From contig JALHQH010000021.1 of the NCBI GenBank assembly GCA_022842065.1, positions 133,607 through 197,606 of the forward strand: DNA of 64,000 nt, in the 5' to 3' direction. Positions 51,743-60,708 of the stretch are shown here, one piece after another. The stretch is from Caldilineaceae bacterium (lineage in GTDB: Bacteria; Chloroflexota; Anaerolineae; Caldilineales; Caldilineaceae). The notes under the pieces were generated by a model. It did not search any database and was not told where the DNA came from. It saw only the letters and a program-made list of their open reading frames with translations. Within the stretch, counting starts at the first letter, position 1; each line of letters begins with the position of its first letter. The translations under genes and the position numbers were made by a program.

Positions 51743-51744
51743 CT
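51684..51744 (+). repeat. attR, 61-bp direct repeat
   Basis: Identical to 28943-29003. Together they bound about 22.7 kb. Confidence 0.92.
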
Positions 51745-51788
51745 TAAAAACAGCCCCATTACACTGGTACGCAACAGCATAAACTATC

Positions 51789-51820
51789 AATCCGTCTATT
51801 AAAAAGTGGGCGGATTTTTT
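51789..51820 (+). terminator. Terminator after attR
   Basis: AATCCGTC / GGCGGATT stem followed by TTTT, the likely original chromosomal terminator of the tRNA before insertion. Confidence 0.55.
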
Positions 51821-51959
51821 ATTATGCAGCGAAGAACTACCATAAAAAGTGAACAGGTAAATTGTGCGAGTGGGCAAAATGAGTATACTGTTGAACCAAT
51901 GGAAAGCGTAGAGACGTTACCCATTCAACTTATAACCATCTACGAATCAGTAATCGATT

Positions 51960-52529
51960 ATGAAAAATGACATCTTAAAAAATTTACGGTCCGTTCTGGT
52001 CAGGCTGTATCATACACCAGCGAGTATGCGCCGAGTTATTGATGATGCTGGCCTTGATTTTTCCCGTATCTCGCTTGAGCTGAATCCTAGCGACAGTTGG
52101 CACTCGATCTTAATCGAAGCGAAAAAACTAGGCCAAGTTGATGATCTACTCAGTGTGGTTAATGGCGAATATGGCAGCAATGCAGATTTTAGAGATGCGT
52201 ACCAGACTTATCGCCAATCAGTAAGCCAAACGATTCATCGCAACACCACAGCCCCGGTTAAGCTTCAAGTGCAAAGCAATGCTCAAGTACAAGGTATGGG
52301 ATATGCTATCTATGTCAATCTGCATCGATCAAAGATTGTCACCCATCTTGCCGATTGCGGCCATGTACAACAAAATAATACGCCACCAGATGACGAACAC
52401 TGGTGGGAAAAGTGCGCAACACTGGGGGAAGCGATTACTATAGCAAATCGCCGACAAAGTGAACACAACGTAAGGAAAAATTATCCTTGTGCGCATTGTG
52501 TAAGGCGTGGGTTGAACGTCAAAGGATAA
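51960..52529 (+). CDS. Effector-associated domain plus zinc-ribbon-like C-terminus
   Basis: 189 aa. Residues 1-75 are an EAD: LRSVLVRLYHTPASMRRVIDDAGLD...DSWHSILIEAKKLGQVDDLLSVVNGEYG. A linker follows (about 80-110). The C-terminal part has HLADCGHVQ and YPCAHCVRRG, so Cys/His may bind zinc; its function is unknown. It lies 216 bp outside attR, so it is formally chromosomal. EAD proteins work by pairing with another EAD; the only other one in view is the shortened copy at 45675. Confidence 0.65.
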   Translation: MKNDILKNLRSVLVRLYHTPASMRRVIDDAGLDFSRISLELNPSDSWHSILIEAKKLGQVDDLLSVVNGEYGSNADFRDAYQTYRQSVSQTIHRNTTAPVKLQVQSNAQVQGMGYAIYVNLHRSKIVTHLADCGHVQQNNTPPDDEHWWEKCATLGEAITIANRRQSEHNVRKNYPCAHCVRRGLNVKG

Positions 52530-52559
52530 CGGCGTTGTTAGGCAACCCGCAGATCCAGA

Positions 52560-53126
52560 CTACGAAGTGACGGGCGCGCAGCGCAGGAGTACCGTCCCGG
52601 AAGAGAAGGTGTGGGTTTCGACCGGCTTGAGTCTCACGCTCTGCTGAAGCTGTGAGAACGCGGCCGTGCCGGCACCCAGGAAGATCGGGACATAGTAGAG
52701 GCGATATTCGTCGATCAGGCCGGCGGCGGCTAAGGCAGAGGCGAGGAGGAGGCCGCCGACACCGATGGAGCCGCCGGGCTGTGCCTTGAGTCGTGCGACT
52801 TCAGCGACCGCATCCCCGCTGATCAGGCGTGCGTTCCAGTCGACACGTTCAAGCGTCGAGGAGAAGACCACTTTGGGGATCGGCTTCCAGAGCTGCGCAT
52901 ACTCAACAATGACGCCAGGCGCCGCAGGGTCCTGGTCGGCCGTCGGCCAATAACCAGCCATAAGTTCGTACATGCGGCGACCGTACAGGAGGGTGTCGAT
53001 CGCGCGCTCAACGTCATTAAAATGTTGGTGGAGCTCCTCATCGGGGATGACCCAACTGGAGTCGCCACCCGCAGAATCGATATAGCCATCGAGTGAGAGG
53101 GAGGTCGAGTAAACGAGTTTTCGCAT
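52560..53126 (-). CDS. DHFR/RibD-C-like reductase
   Basis: 188 aa. Pattern MRKLVYSTSLSLDGYIDSAGG, LLYGRRMYELM and the cofactor loop GGSIGVGGLLLASALAAAGLIDEYRL of the RibD C-terminal/YyaP family. It uses NADPH on an unknown substrate; it is not a true folate enzyme. Complete length, stand-alone gene. Confidence 0.85.
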   Translation of the reverse strand: MRKLVYSTSLSLDGYIDSAGGDSSWVIPDEELHQHFNDVERAIDTLLYGRRMYELMAGYWPTADQDPAAPGVIVEYAQLWKPIPKVVFSSTLERVDWNARLISGDAVAEVARLKAQPGGSIGVGGLLLASALAAAGLIDEYRLYYVPIFLGAGTAAFSQLQQSVRLKPVETHTFSSGTVLLRCAPVTS

Positions 53127-53284
53127 GCCGCCGCCTTGGAGAAGTTAACACACCACCGCTTTTCTGTTCCTCATTATAGTCTTGTCCGAATTGTTAAACA
53201 AATCCATCATTAATGAGCGAACGGGTGAGAAATGCGCCCCCCACAAAGCCCGGAGCCGGTGGAAAGAATGTCAATTGCAAAAGA

Positions 53285-53327
53285 AAAAGAGCGTATGCGC
53301 CACCATTGGTGACGTATACGCTCTTTT
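53285..53327. terminator. Bidirectional hairpin terminator
   Basis: AAAAAGAGCGTATGCG / CGTATACGCTCTTTT with A and T tracts on either side, between the minus-strand lipoprotein and reductase genes. Confidence 0.65.
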
Positions 53328-53367
53328 GTCAGTTAGCGCGAGACGCATATCAGTTAGCGCTGAGCGG

Positions 53368-53739
53368 TTAGTCGGTGGTATCGGTCATCTCTGAAGTATC
53401 GGTCATGCCCATCGTGTCCGTCATACCCATCGTGTCCGTCATGCCCATGGTATCGGTCATGCCCATCGTGTCCGTCATATCCGACATGTCGGTCATGTCA
53501 CTGGTATCCGTCATATCGGACGTGTCGGTCATGCCCATCGTGTCGGTCATGCCCATCGTGTCGGTCATGCCCATCGTGTCGGTCATCTCGCTGGTATCTG
53601 TCATCTCTTCTGTGGGCTCAACCGTCATCTCTACCGCCGGGGTGGCACCGGTATCGCCGGGTGTAGCTGGCATGGCACAACCGGCCAAAACCACGACGCC
53701 CAAGACTAGACAAGTGGCCCATCGTAACATATGTTTCAT
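53368..53739 (-). CDS. Lipoprotein with TDTMGM tandem repeats
   Basis: 123 aa. The lipobox VVLAGC (Cys near 21) follows a signal peptide, then a Thr/Pro spacer. From about residue 45 the protein consists of some thirteen 6-aa units of MTDTMG/MTDTSD type. The 18-base DNA repeats are nearly identical and prone to slippage, so length probably varies between strains. Surface-exposed spacer or metal-binding (Asp/Met-rich) protein; function unknown. Confidence 0.7.
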   Translation of the reverse strand: MKHMLRWATCLVLGVVVLAGCAMPATPGDTGATPAVEMTVEPTEEMTDTSEMTDTMGMTDTMGMTDTMGMTDTSDMTDTSDMTDMSDMTDTMGMTDTMGMTDTMGMTDTMGMTDTSEMTDTTD

Positions 53740-54118
53740 CAGTTTACTCTCCTTTTCGCCCGGCGATTTAGATCGTCAAGGCTTGCTTCAATTATGTTTG
53801 CAAACAACACAAGCAGGGACAGGTGCGAAAGGTGATCCCTCTCTTTACCTGGCAGTCGGTGGCAAAACGCCATTGTTTGCGCATTGCGCTGCCACTCCCT
53901 AATTTTAGGCGAAATGAACAGCGCAACCACCTATCTAGATATAGAGGTTAGATAGAGAGAAAGGCGAGAGTGGCGTTGGCAACAGTTGAAAGTGATGCGC
54001 CGCGGCCCCTAATGCGAAGGCGACCGCTTCTGCTTTAGAAAAGAGCGCTTTGCGCTCTCCTCCTGATTGTTTTATAGTAGATCGCACCAAACCAATCCCT
54101 ACACAACCGGAGGCAGCG
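53740..54118. other. Intergenic region, one hairpin only
   Basis: No gene seen. AGAGCGC-TTT-GCGCTCT at 54042-54058 is a small hairpin 60 bases before the DapA-like start. Confidence 0.4.
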
Positions 54119-55012
54119 ATGACAGCGCGTACCATGCAGGGCGTCTACCCGATTTTGATCACTCCTTTTCACGACGATGGCCAGATCGATGAGGCGAGCC
54201 TACGCCGCTTGATCGATTTTAATCTTGCGGCCGGGGTCCACGGCCTGGGCGTCGCCTTGGGCAGTGAAATCTTCAAATTATCTGAAGCCGAGCGCGACCA
54301 GGTGATCAGGATCGTGGTCGATCAGGTCAACGGCCGCGTGCCCGTGGTGATCAATACCGGTGCGCCGGGCACTGATCTCGCCGTCTTCTATAGTCGGCGC
54401 GCCCAGGAATTGGGGGCAGACGCCCTGATGATCATGCCCCCTGCCTTTATGCCCGCCGGCCCCGACGAGGTGCTCGAATACTTCTCGGCGATTTCGGCCG
54501 CAGTGACGATCCCGATCTTTCTCCAGGATACCCCCACCGCACCGATTAGCGCCGGCCTGGCGCGGCAACTGGCCGAGCAGTGCGAATGGGTGCAGTATAT
54601 CAAGGTCGAGAGTATGCCAATTACCGCCAAAGTGGCGGCAATGGTTGATCAGGCGGGTGAGCAGTTGGTTGTCTTTGGCGGCGCAGGGGGCGGCTACTTT
54701 ATCGAAGAGTTACGTCGCGGTGCGGTAGGCACCATGCCCTTCTGCACCCAGCCGGAAGCCTTTGTCGCGATCTGGCATGCCGTACAAGCGGGCGATGAAA
54801 CGGCTGCGTTTGAAGTCTTCAACCGTCTCCTCCAACCGGTGGCCCGCCTCTCCGGCCAGGGCGTTGGCCTCTTCTACGCGGTTCACAAAGAGATCCTCCG
54901 TCACCGCGGCATCATCACCAGTGCAAAAGTGCGCAGCCCCGCCCCAGCGATGGATCCGATGACGCGCACCGAATTGAATCAACTTTTAGCAACGCTCTAC
55001 CCTAATCGCTGA
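54119..55012 (+). CDS. DapA-family aldolase/lyase
   Basis: 297 aa from ATG 54119 with GGAGG six bases upstream. TIM-barrel of the DHDPS/N-acetylneuraminate lyase family: GVYPILITPFHDDGQID, ALGSE, and the Schiff-base Lys in YIKVES. The usual active-site Tyr (YN.P) is replaced: IFLQDTPTAPIS. It is therefore not a normal DapA; a sugar-acid aldolase or dehydratase is more likely, in agreement with the enolase-superfamily gene that follows. Confidence 0.75.
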   Translation: MTARTMQGVYPILITPFHDDGQIDEASLRRLIDFNLAAGVHGLGVALGSEIFKLSEAERDQVIRIVVDQVNGRVPVVINTGAPGTDLAVFYSRRAQELGADALMIMPPAFMPAGPDEVLEYFSAISAAVTIPIFLQDTPTAPISAGLARQLAEQCEWVQYIKVESMPITAKVAAMVDQAGEQLVVFGGAGGGYFIEELRRGAVGTMPFCTQPEAFVAIWHAVQAGDETAAFEVFNRLLQPVARLSGQGVGLFYAVHKEILRHRGIITSAKVRSPAPAMDPMTRTELNQLLATLYPNR

Positions 55013-55028
55013 GTAAACCATCATCAGC

Positions 55029-55222
55029 TGATCCACGAAGACACACGAAGCTAATACGACAACCGCATATAATGATTTGGCATGCTTCACTTCGTTCAGC
55101 ATCTTATCACTTACACGAGCAAGAAACCAAGATTCCTCGTCATTTCTCTCCGCAGAATGACAAATGTGGTTGTCGTCTTAAGCACTCTTTATTCGTGTAC
55201 CTTCGTGTGTCTACGTGGATCA
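55029..55222. repeat. 194-bp unit with about 22-bp terminal inverted repeats
   Basis: TGATCCACGAAGACACACGAAG (55029-55050) is inverted with one-base shifts at 55201-55222, with a second pair GACAACC/GGTTGTC inside. No coding capacity. A MITE-like or palindromic intergenic repeat. Confidence 0.5.
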
Positions 55223-55241
55223 CCAATCAAAGGAGTTCCTA

Positions 55242-56393
55242 ATGAAAATTGTCGATCTACAAGTTATCCCCTTTCGCGTATGGCAACACCCGTTTCGCCA
55301 CGGCGAGATCCTACCGGCGGTTGAGGGCATTCAAACCTTGACCAAAATTGTCACCGACGAAGGGGCCGAGGGCTATTACTTTGGCGGCCACGGCCACGGT
55401 GACCAAGATGGCTTTCACCCAGACGAGCGGCGGCTGATGGAGACACGCATCAAAAACATGGTCGTCGGCCACGATCCCTTTGACCGGGAAAAGTTCTGGC
55501 ATTGGCTTTGGGTGGCCAATCTGCCCGAAAATATCCTCAGTGTGCTGGACATGGCGCTTTGGGATCTGCAGGCGCGCGCGTTTGGCTTACCGCTCTACAA
55601 GTTGCTGGGCGGCTGCCGCGATAAGGTCAAAGCCTACGCTAGCACCTACCCCAACATGGGTTCAATTGAGGTCTATGCCCAGCACGCGCTCGAATGTAAG
55701 CAGCGCGGCTACACCCACTACAAGATCCACCCCTACTACTTCTATGATCCGATCACCAAACAGGCCGATCCTGGTCGCCCTTCGCACATTGTGCAGGATA
55801 TCGAAGTTTCACGTGCCGTGCGGGAGGCCGTCGGCGACGACATGGTGCTCAGCTTTGATCCGTGGGGCACCTACCGCACTTATGAGGAAGCGTACAAAGT
55901 TGGCCGCGCGCTGGAGGAATTGAACTTCTACTGGTATGAACACCCCATGCCAGAGTATCGGGTCTCCTCCTATGAAAAGCTCTGCCGCGAGCTTGATATC
56001 CCGATTCTCTCACCGGAAATCGCCGCGGGTAGCATCTACACCCGCGCCGACTGGATTAAACGGGGCGCATCCGACATGAGTCGCATTGACGTGTTACGCG
56101 GCGGCATCACCGGGGCCAAGAAGATGGCCGCGATCTGTGAAGCCTTTGGCGTCAAGTGCGAAATGCACATGAGCGGCTTTGCCAATCTGCAGATCCTTGG
56201 CTCGACCAGTGAAGATGTCTGTGAGTATTACGAGCGCGGCCTGGTCGCCCCTGGCATCGACTGCGACACGGCTCCCGCTTATCTCAAAACGATTGGGGAC
56301 GCCCTGGACGCTGACGGTTATGTGCACCTGCCGCAAGAACCGGGCATGGGGTATCAGATTGAGTGGGACTATATCGAGGAGAATCGGGTGTAG
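55242..56393 (+). CDS. Mandelate racemase/enolase-superfamily enzyme
   Basis: 383 aa from ATG 55242 with AAAGGAG upstream. N-terminal capping domain, then a barrel with Lys in HYKIHPYY (the usual second Lys is His here), metal ligands Asp in LSFDPWGTY, Glu in WYEHPMPE and Glu in LSPEIAAG, and the base His in EMHMSGF. It fits sugar-acid dehydratases (rhamnonate/galactarate group). Probably works with the DapA-like enzyme in degrading a sugar acid. Confidence 0.85.
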   Translation: MKIVDLQVIPFRVWQHPFRHGEILPAVEGIQTLTKIVTDEGAEGYYFGGHGHGDQDGFHPDERRLMETRIKNMVVGHDPFDREKFWHWLWVANLPENILSVLDMALWDLQARAFGLPLYKLLGGCRDKVKAYASTYPNMGSIEVYAQHALECKQRGYTHYKIHPYYFYDPITKQADPGRPSHIVQDIEVSRAVREAVGDDMVLSFDPWGTYRTYEEAYKVGRALEELNFYWYEHPMPEYRVSSYEKLCRELDIPILSPEIAAGSIYTRADWIKRGASDMSRIDVLRGGITGAKKMAAICEAFGVKCEMHMSGFANLQILGSTSEDVCEYYERGLVAPGIDCDTAPAYLKTIGDALDADGYVHLPQEPGMGYQIEWDYIEENRV

Positions 56394-56394
56394 A

Positions 56395-56476
56395 ACGTGA
56401 TGCGTAAAACGTGAAACGTGATAACGTTACCTCACGCGCATGGTGCTCATTTACGTTTCACGTTTCACGTTTCACT
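56395..56476. repeat. CGTGAAACGTGATGC-type repeat, second locus
   Basis: ACGTGATGCGTAAAACGTGAAACGTGAT and the complementary ACGTTTCACGTTTCACGTTTCAC face each other around 56435, forming a hairpin. Same words as 16570-16740. Confidence 0.6.
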
Positions 56477-57854
56477 TCCCTACCGCCACATCGAGCGCGT
56501 CCCAGAGAGTGCGGACGCCGATGACTTCGATGCCTTTGGGCATGGAATCGTCGGCCTTGCCTTTGAGTGCGCTACGGGGGACAAGGGCACGCAAGAAACC
56601 CAGTTTGGACGCTTCGTTGAGCCGCCGGGGCAACTGGCTGACGCTGCGCAACTCGCCGCTCAGGCCGACCTCGCCCATAATCGCCAGATCGGCGGCGACT
56701 GGTTTGTTACGATAGCTGCTGGCAATCGCGGTGGCGATGGCCAGGTCAGCCGCCGGTTCATCAATGTGCAAGCCACCGACGATGTTGATAAAAATATCCT
56801 GGTCGCTCAGGTTGAGGCCGACCCGTTTGGTCAGCACCGCGCTGAGCAGCAGCAGGCGGGTCATGTCAACACCGTTGGCGGTCCGCCGCGGTTGGCTAAA
56901 GGAGGTGTGACTGCTGAGGGCTTGCACCTCCACTAGCAATGGCCGTGTCCCTTCCAAGGAGACGGCAATCGCGCTGCCTGATGCATTGGGCAACCGTTCG
57001 GCCAAAAACATCTCCGACGGGTTGGTCACCTCGACCATGCCCCCTTCGCCCATTTCAAAGATGCCCACCTCGTTGGTGCTGCCAAAGCGATTCTTTACCG
57101 AGCGCAACAGTCGATAGGCGTGAAAGCGCTCCCCCTCCAGTTGAAGCACCACATCGACCATGTGCTCCAATATCTTGGGGCCGGCAATCGAGCCATCTTT
57201 GGTCACGTGGCCGACGAGAAAAATGGGAATGTTATGCTGTTTGCCGGTGCGCAACAGGGTTGCCGCACAATCGCGCACCTGGCTCACTGTACCGGAGGCG
57301 CTAGCGCTGCCCGCGGTGTAGATCGCCTGCACCGAGTCAACGATCACCAACGCCGGCTGCATGGTTTCGATCTGTTCGACAATCTGCTCTACTTCAATTT
57401 CGGAGAGGACAAAAAGTTTGTCATCCTTGATCCCCAGCCGCGCCGCGCGGCGGCCCACCTGGTGCGCACTCTCTTCGGCGCTGACATAGAGGACTGGACC
57501 AATATTGCGCGCCACATCGGCGGCCATCTGCAACAGAATCGTCGATTTGCCGATCCCTGGTTCGCCGCCGACGAGCACACAGCCACCCGGCACAATCCCA
57601 CCGCCCAGCACGCGGTTCAACTCGTCAATGCTCAGGGTCAAACGCTGCATACTCTCTTTGGGAATATCGGGCAGCGCGACCGGACGCACCGGCCCGTTGC
57701 CACCCACCACCGCGGCGGGCCGGCCTTTTTCCGGGGCGCGCACGACAAATTCCTGGAGTGTGTTCCACTCGCCACAGTCCGGACATTTGCCCATCCACTT
57801 AGATTGTGAACTGCCACACTCGGAGCAGACAAATTGAATTTTGGGTTTAGCCAT
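56472..57854 (-). CDS. radA: DNA repair protein RadA/Sms
   Basis: 460 aa from the ATG at 57854 (MAKPKIQFVCSECG). Zinc finger CSECG...CPDCG, Walker A GEPGIGKST, the RadA signature VKNRFGSTNEVG and a Lon-protease-like C-terminal domain (about 290-460). It drives branch migration in recombination. The usual length is about 455. Upstream extension to 57950 has no support. Confidence 0.95.
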   Translation of the reverse strand: MAKPKIQFVCSECGSSQSKWMGKCPDCGEWNTLQEFVVRAPEKGRPAAVVGGNGPVRPVALPDIPKESMQRLTLSIDELNRVLGGGIVPGGCVLVGGEPGIGKSTILLQMAADVARNIGPVLYVSAEESAHQVGRRAARLGIKDDKLFVLSEIEVEQIVEQIETMQPALVIVDSVQAIYTAGSASASGTVSQVRDCAATLLRTGKQHNIPIFLVGHVTKDGSIAGPKILEHMVDVVLQLEGERFHAYRLLRSVKNRFGSTNEVGIFEMGEGGMVEVTNPSEMFLAERLPNASGSAIAVSLEGTRPLLVEVQALSSHTSFSQPRRTANGVDMTRLLLLSAVLTKRVGLNLSDQDIFINIVGGLHIDEPAADLAIATAIASSYRNKPVAADLAIMGEVGLSGELRSVSQLPRRLNEASKLGFLRALVPRSALKGKADDSMPKGIEVIGVRTLWDALDVAVGK

Positions 57855-58037
57855 GAATTGGGTACCTTGGTGCAGGGGACAATCGACAACGAACAGACAA
57901 AACAGAACACTTGTGCGTTTTATTGTAAACGGGTTGGCTTTGTATCGCAACTCTAGCGGGTCAGTACGGGCAATTTGTTAAAGCTAATTTGCATCCTATA
58001 CTCAAGTCAGAATGAAAGCCGTCGTTTTCGTCAACCC

Positions 58038-58103
58038 ATCTTCCAGGAAGGGGTCACAACTAGCCTGGTTAGCGAAGCTAGTTGTGACCCCTTCCTGGAA
58101 GAT
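58038..58103. terminator. 27-bp perfect inverted repeat
   Basis: ATCTTCCAGGAAGGGGTCAC... (58038-58064) is exactly inverted at 58077-58103 with a 12-base loop, between radA and the MFS gene. Likely the MFS operon's terminator. Confidence 0.55.
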
Positions 58104-58174
58104 TAGAAACGACAGGTTTCAAATTGGCTTCAGTATACCACCTCATTGTCACCAACCGCCCACCAACTTGCACG

Positions 58175-59398
58175 TTAATGAGGCGTGCCTGGCTCCGTCT
58201 GAAAGCGTGGCTGGCCGGCATAGAGCATCAAAATCACGAAGATCACCAGATCGAGCAGCAGACAGCTCATGATCGTCACCATCGTAATCAGCGGGCCGGT
58301 ATTTTCGAAGAACTGGCCGATAAACCAGGGAAAGAACATGGCCCCAATGCTGGCCCCAATAAAGAACCAACTGGTGATCTGGCCAGTAATCCGCATGTGC
58401 CGCCCGGCCCAGGTGAGTGTAACCGGGAAGATCGAGGCAATCGCCAAACCAGTGCCACAGACCCCGATCCAGAGCACGATCGACGAGGTCGGCCAGATCA
58501 ACATCAAGCCGACGCTGAGAATCGCCAGCAACAATTCGCCCAGCAGCATATACCGGGGTCGAACCCGCGTCGTCAACGGAATCGCAATCAGCCGACCAAG
58601 CGTAAACGCACCCCAAAAACCAGAATTGAGGTAGGCTGCTTGGGCCGCCGTAAAGCCGGTCTGTTGGACAGCATAGGTGTAAATCCAGCCGCTAAAGCTC
58701 AGTTCAACCCCGACATAGACAAAGAGAAAGAGGATCGTCAAACCGGTGAGCAAGAAGTCGACCTCACCGCCGCCACCGCCGCTGGTTTTGCCTGCTTCCG
58801 TCACGCTACTGGGACTCGGCAACTGCCCAATCCACAGCGCAATCGGCACCAGCGCCAGGGCAAAGACCCAATAGGCCCAACTGATCCCCCCACTAAAGAG
58901 CACAACTTGGGCGACAATCAACGGTGCGATAAACGCGCCAACCCCAAAGAAAAAGTGGAGCGCATTCATGACGGGGCCCACATTAGGGCGATGCAACCAG
59001 ACAATGAGTGTGTTAATGCCCACATCCATCGTGCCTTCGGCCAACCCGATCAGCAGCAACAGCCCCACGAGCACCCACAGCAACCCAATCCACGGCACCA
59101 GCGCCATCAGAATCGCCATAGCGAGGATCGCCAGCGCAACAATCGGGTGCCCCTGCCGCCGATCATAGATCCAGCCGGCCAGAATCGAGCCGCCCATGTA
59201 ACCCAAGGCCCGCGCGGTAAAGAGGATACTGACGGCACTTAGCTGCGTCTGCGTGTTTACGGCCAAACCAGGCAACGTTGGCCCCAACGAGGCCCCCACC
59301 AGGCCGAGCCCAACAAACGCGATATAATAGCCAACGGTGGTCGCCGTGGTGCGCTTTGGCTTCGCCCCCCCAGCCAGCGTTGTGGTTGACGAACTCAT
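58175..59398 (-). CDS. MFS sugar transporter
   Basis: 407 aa, twelve predicted membrane helices. The first loop contains YDRRQGHP, matching the MFS D-R-x-G motif. General layout resembles FucP/sugar MFS permeases. It overlaps the galactokinase by 4 bases (ATGA), so galactose or a related sugar is a reasonable guess for its substrate. Confidence 0.8.
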   Translation of the reverse strand: MSSSTTTLAGGAKPKRTTATTVGYYIAFVGLGLVGASLGPTLPGLAVNTQTQLSAVSILFTARALGYMGGSILAGWIYDRRQGHPIVALAILAMAILMALVPWIGLLWVLVGLLLLIGLAEGTMDVGINTLIVWLHRPNVGPVMNALHFFFGVGAFIAPLIVAQVVLFSGGISWAYWVFALALVPIALWIGQLPSPSSVTEAGKTSGGGGGEVDFLLTGLTILFLFVYVGVELSFSGWIYTYAVQQTGFTAAQAAYLNSGFWGAFTLGRLIAIPLTTRVRPRYMLLGELLLAILSVGLMLIWPTSSIVLWIGVCGTGLAIASIFPVTLTWAGRHMRITGQITSWFFIGASIGAMFFPWFIGQFFENTGPLITMVTIMSCLLLDLVIFVILMLYAGQPRFQTEPGTPH

Positions 59399-60588
59399 GC
59401 CTCACCTGCCGCCAGTGCATAGACCCGCGCGCCATCGCTGGCATGGGTGGAGTAAACTTCCGGCCAGATGTTGGTCGCTTTGGGATACTTTTCATAGATG
59501 GCATCGGCAATGACCTGCTCGGCCCCTGGCTCGATCAAGGCCACGGCACAGCCGCCAAAACCGGCCCCGGTAAGCCGTGCCCCATAACAGCCGGGGGTGG
59601 CACGCATCGCCTCCACCATCACATCAAGCGCGTCGCTGCTCACTTCATAATCATCGCGCAGGCTATCGTGGCTGGCATTCATCAAACGCCCGACCTCCAC
59701 AAAGTCGCCCTGCCGGAGCGCGTCAATGGTCTGGAGCACCCGCTCATTTTCGGTGACAACATGGTGGCAGCGGCGGTAGACAATCGGTGACAACAGTTCT
59801 TTATGCGCGTCTAACTGTTCACTGCTCACATCACGTAACGCTTGAATTCCAGGTAAGACGCGCTGTAGAATAGCGACCCCTTCTTCACACTCTTTGCGCC
59901 GTTGATTGTAGGCACTGTTGGCCAGGGAACGGCTGGCCTTGGTGTTGCCAATTACCAAAGCGACATTATCCGGCAAGGGAGCCAACTGATACTCCAAGCT
60001 GCGGCAGTCGATGAGCAGCGCGTTGCCTTCTTTGCCCAGCATGCTGATAAACTGGTCCATAATGCCACAATTGACGCCGACAAATTGATTTTCGGCGCGC
60101 TGCGCCGCCTTGGCAACTTCCGGCCCGGTCAAGCGATCGGTTGCGTTAGCGGCATAGAGCAGGGCATTGGCGGTGGCAATTTCCAACGCGGCCGAGCTAC
60201 TAAGGCCACTCGCTTTGGGCACATTGCCACTAATCACGGCGTCAATACCCGTCAATGTGATGCCAGCCTCTTCCAGTGCCCAGGCCATCCCCTGGATATA
60301 ATTGGCCCACAGGATCTCTTTGTCATAGGCCGGGGCGTCGAGATCATATTCAAACCAGCCATCATATTCAGCCGAATAGACCCGCATGTGACGATCCGTG
60401 CGTGGGCGGAAGACCAGCCGCACATCCCGCTTCAGCGCCACCGGCAGCACAAAGCCATCATTATAATCGGTATGCTCACCGATCAGATTTACCCGCCCCG
60501 GCCCAATCGCCACCGCCGTTGGCTCCGTGTGAAACTGTTGCTGGAAAAGCTCCACCAACGATTGCGTACGTGTATCTTGATTCGTCAC
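59395..60588 (-). CDS. galK: Galactokinase
   Basis: 397 aa GHMP kinase. Galactokinase signature [22 protein letters not shown]-loop [15 protein letters not shown] and C-terminal [14 protein letters not shown]. It phosphorylates galactose at C1 (Leloir pathway). First gene of an operon with the MFS permease. Confidence 0.94.
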   Translation of the reverse strand: MTNQDTRTQSLVELFQQQFHTEPTAVAIGPGRVNLIGEHTDYNDGFVLPVALKRDVRLVFRPRTDRHMRVYSAEYDGWFEYDLDAPAYDKEILWANYIQGMAWALEEAGITLTGIDAVISGNVPKASGLSSSAALEIATANALLYAANATDRLTGPEVAKAAQRAENQFVGVNCGIMDQFISMLGKEGNALLIDCRSLEYQLAPLPDNVALVIGNTKASRSLANSAYNQRRKECEEGVAILQRVLPGIQALRDVSSEQLDAHKELLSPIVYRRCHHVVTENERVLQTIDALRQGDFVEVGRLMNASHDSLRDDYEVSSDALDVMVEAMRATPGCYGARLTGAGFGGCAVALIEPGAEQVIADAIYEKYPKATNIWPEVYSTHASDGARVYALAAGEA

Positions 60589-60610
60589 AAGTTCCTCTTT
60601 CCTGATTACA

Positions 60611-60696
60611 GGTAGAACGGTAAATCAGTAAATCGGTAGACAGGGTATCGGGCGGATATCTACTGATCTACCGATTTACCGATTTACTGATCTACC
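60611..60696. repeat. Inverted repeat of TCTACCGATTTAC units
   Basis: GGTAGAACGGTAAATCAGTAAATCGGTAGA (60611-60640) is inverted nearly completely at 60667-60696. Lies between galK and the methyltransferase; a palindromic intergenic repeat. Confidence 0.6.
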
Positions 60697-60708
60697 ACTT
60701 TACCTACC

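Noticed and set aside
51638..51877. Minus-strand frame with RRVDLNHRPKDYEAFALTAP
   Set aside because: This is the well-known false translation of a tRNA's antisense strand; it lies exactly over the tRNA-like gene.
53390..53620. CRISPR array
   Set aside because: The regular 18-base repeats are contiguous, in frame and code a lipoprotein; there are no spacers.
58124..59242. 372-codon plus-strand frame antisense to the MFS gene
   Set aside because: Low-complexity Gln/Pro/Arg/Asn translation, a mirror of hydrophobic codons.
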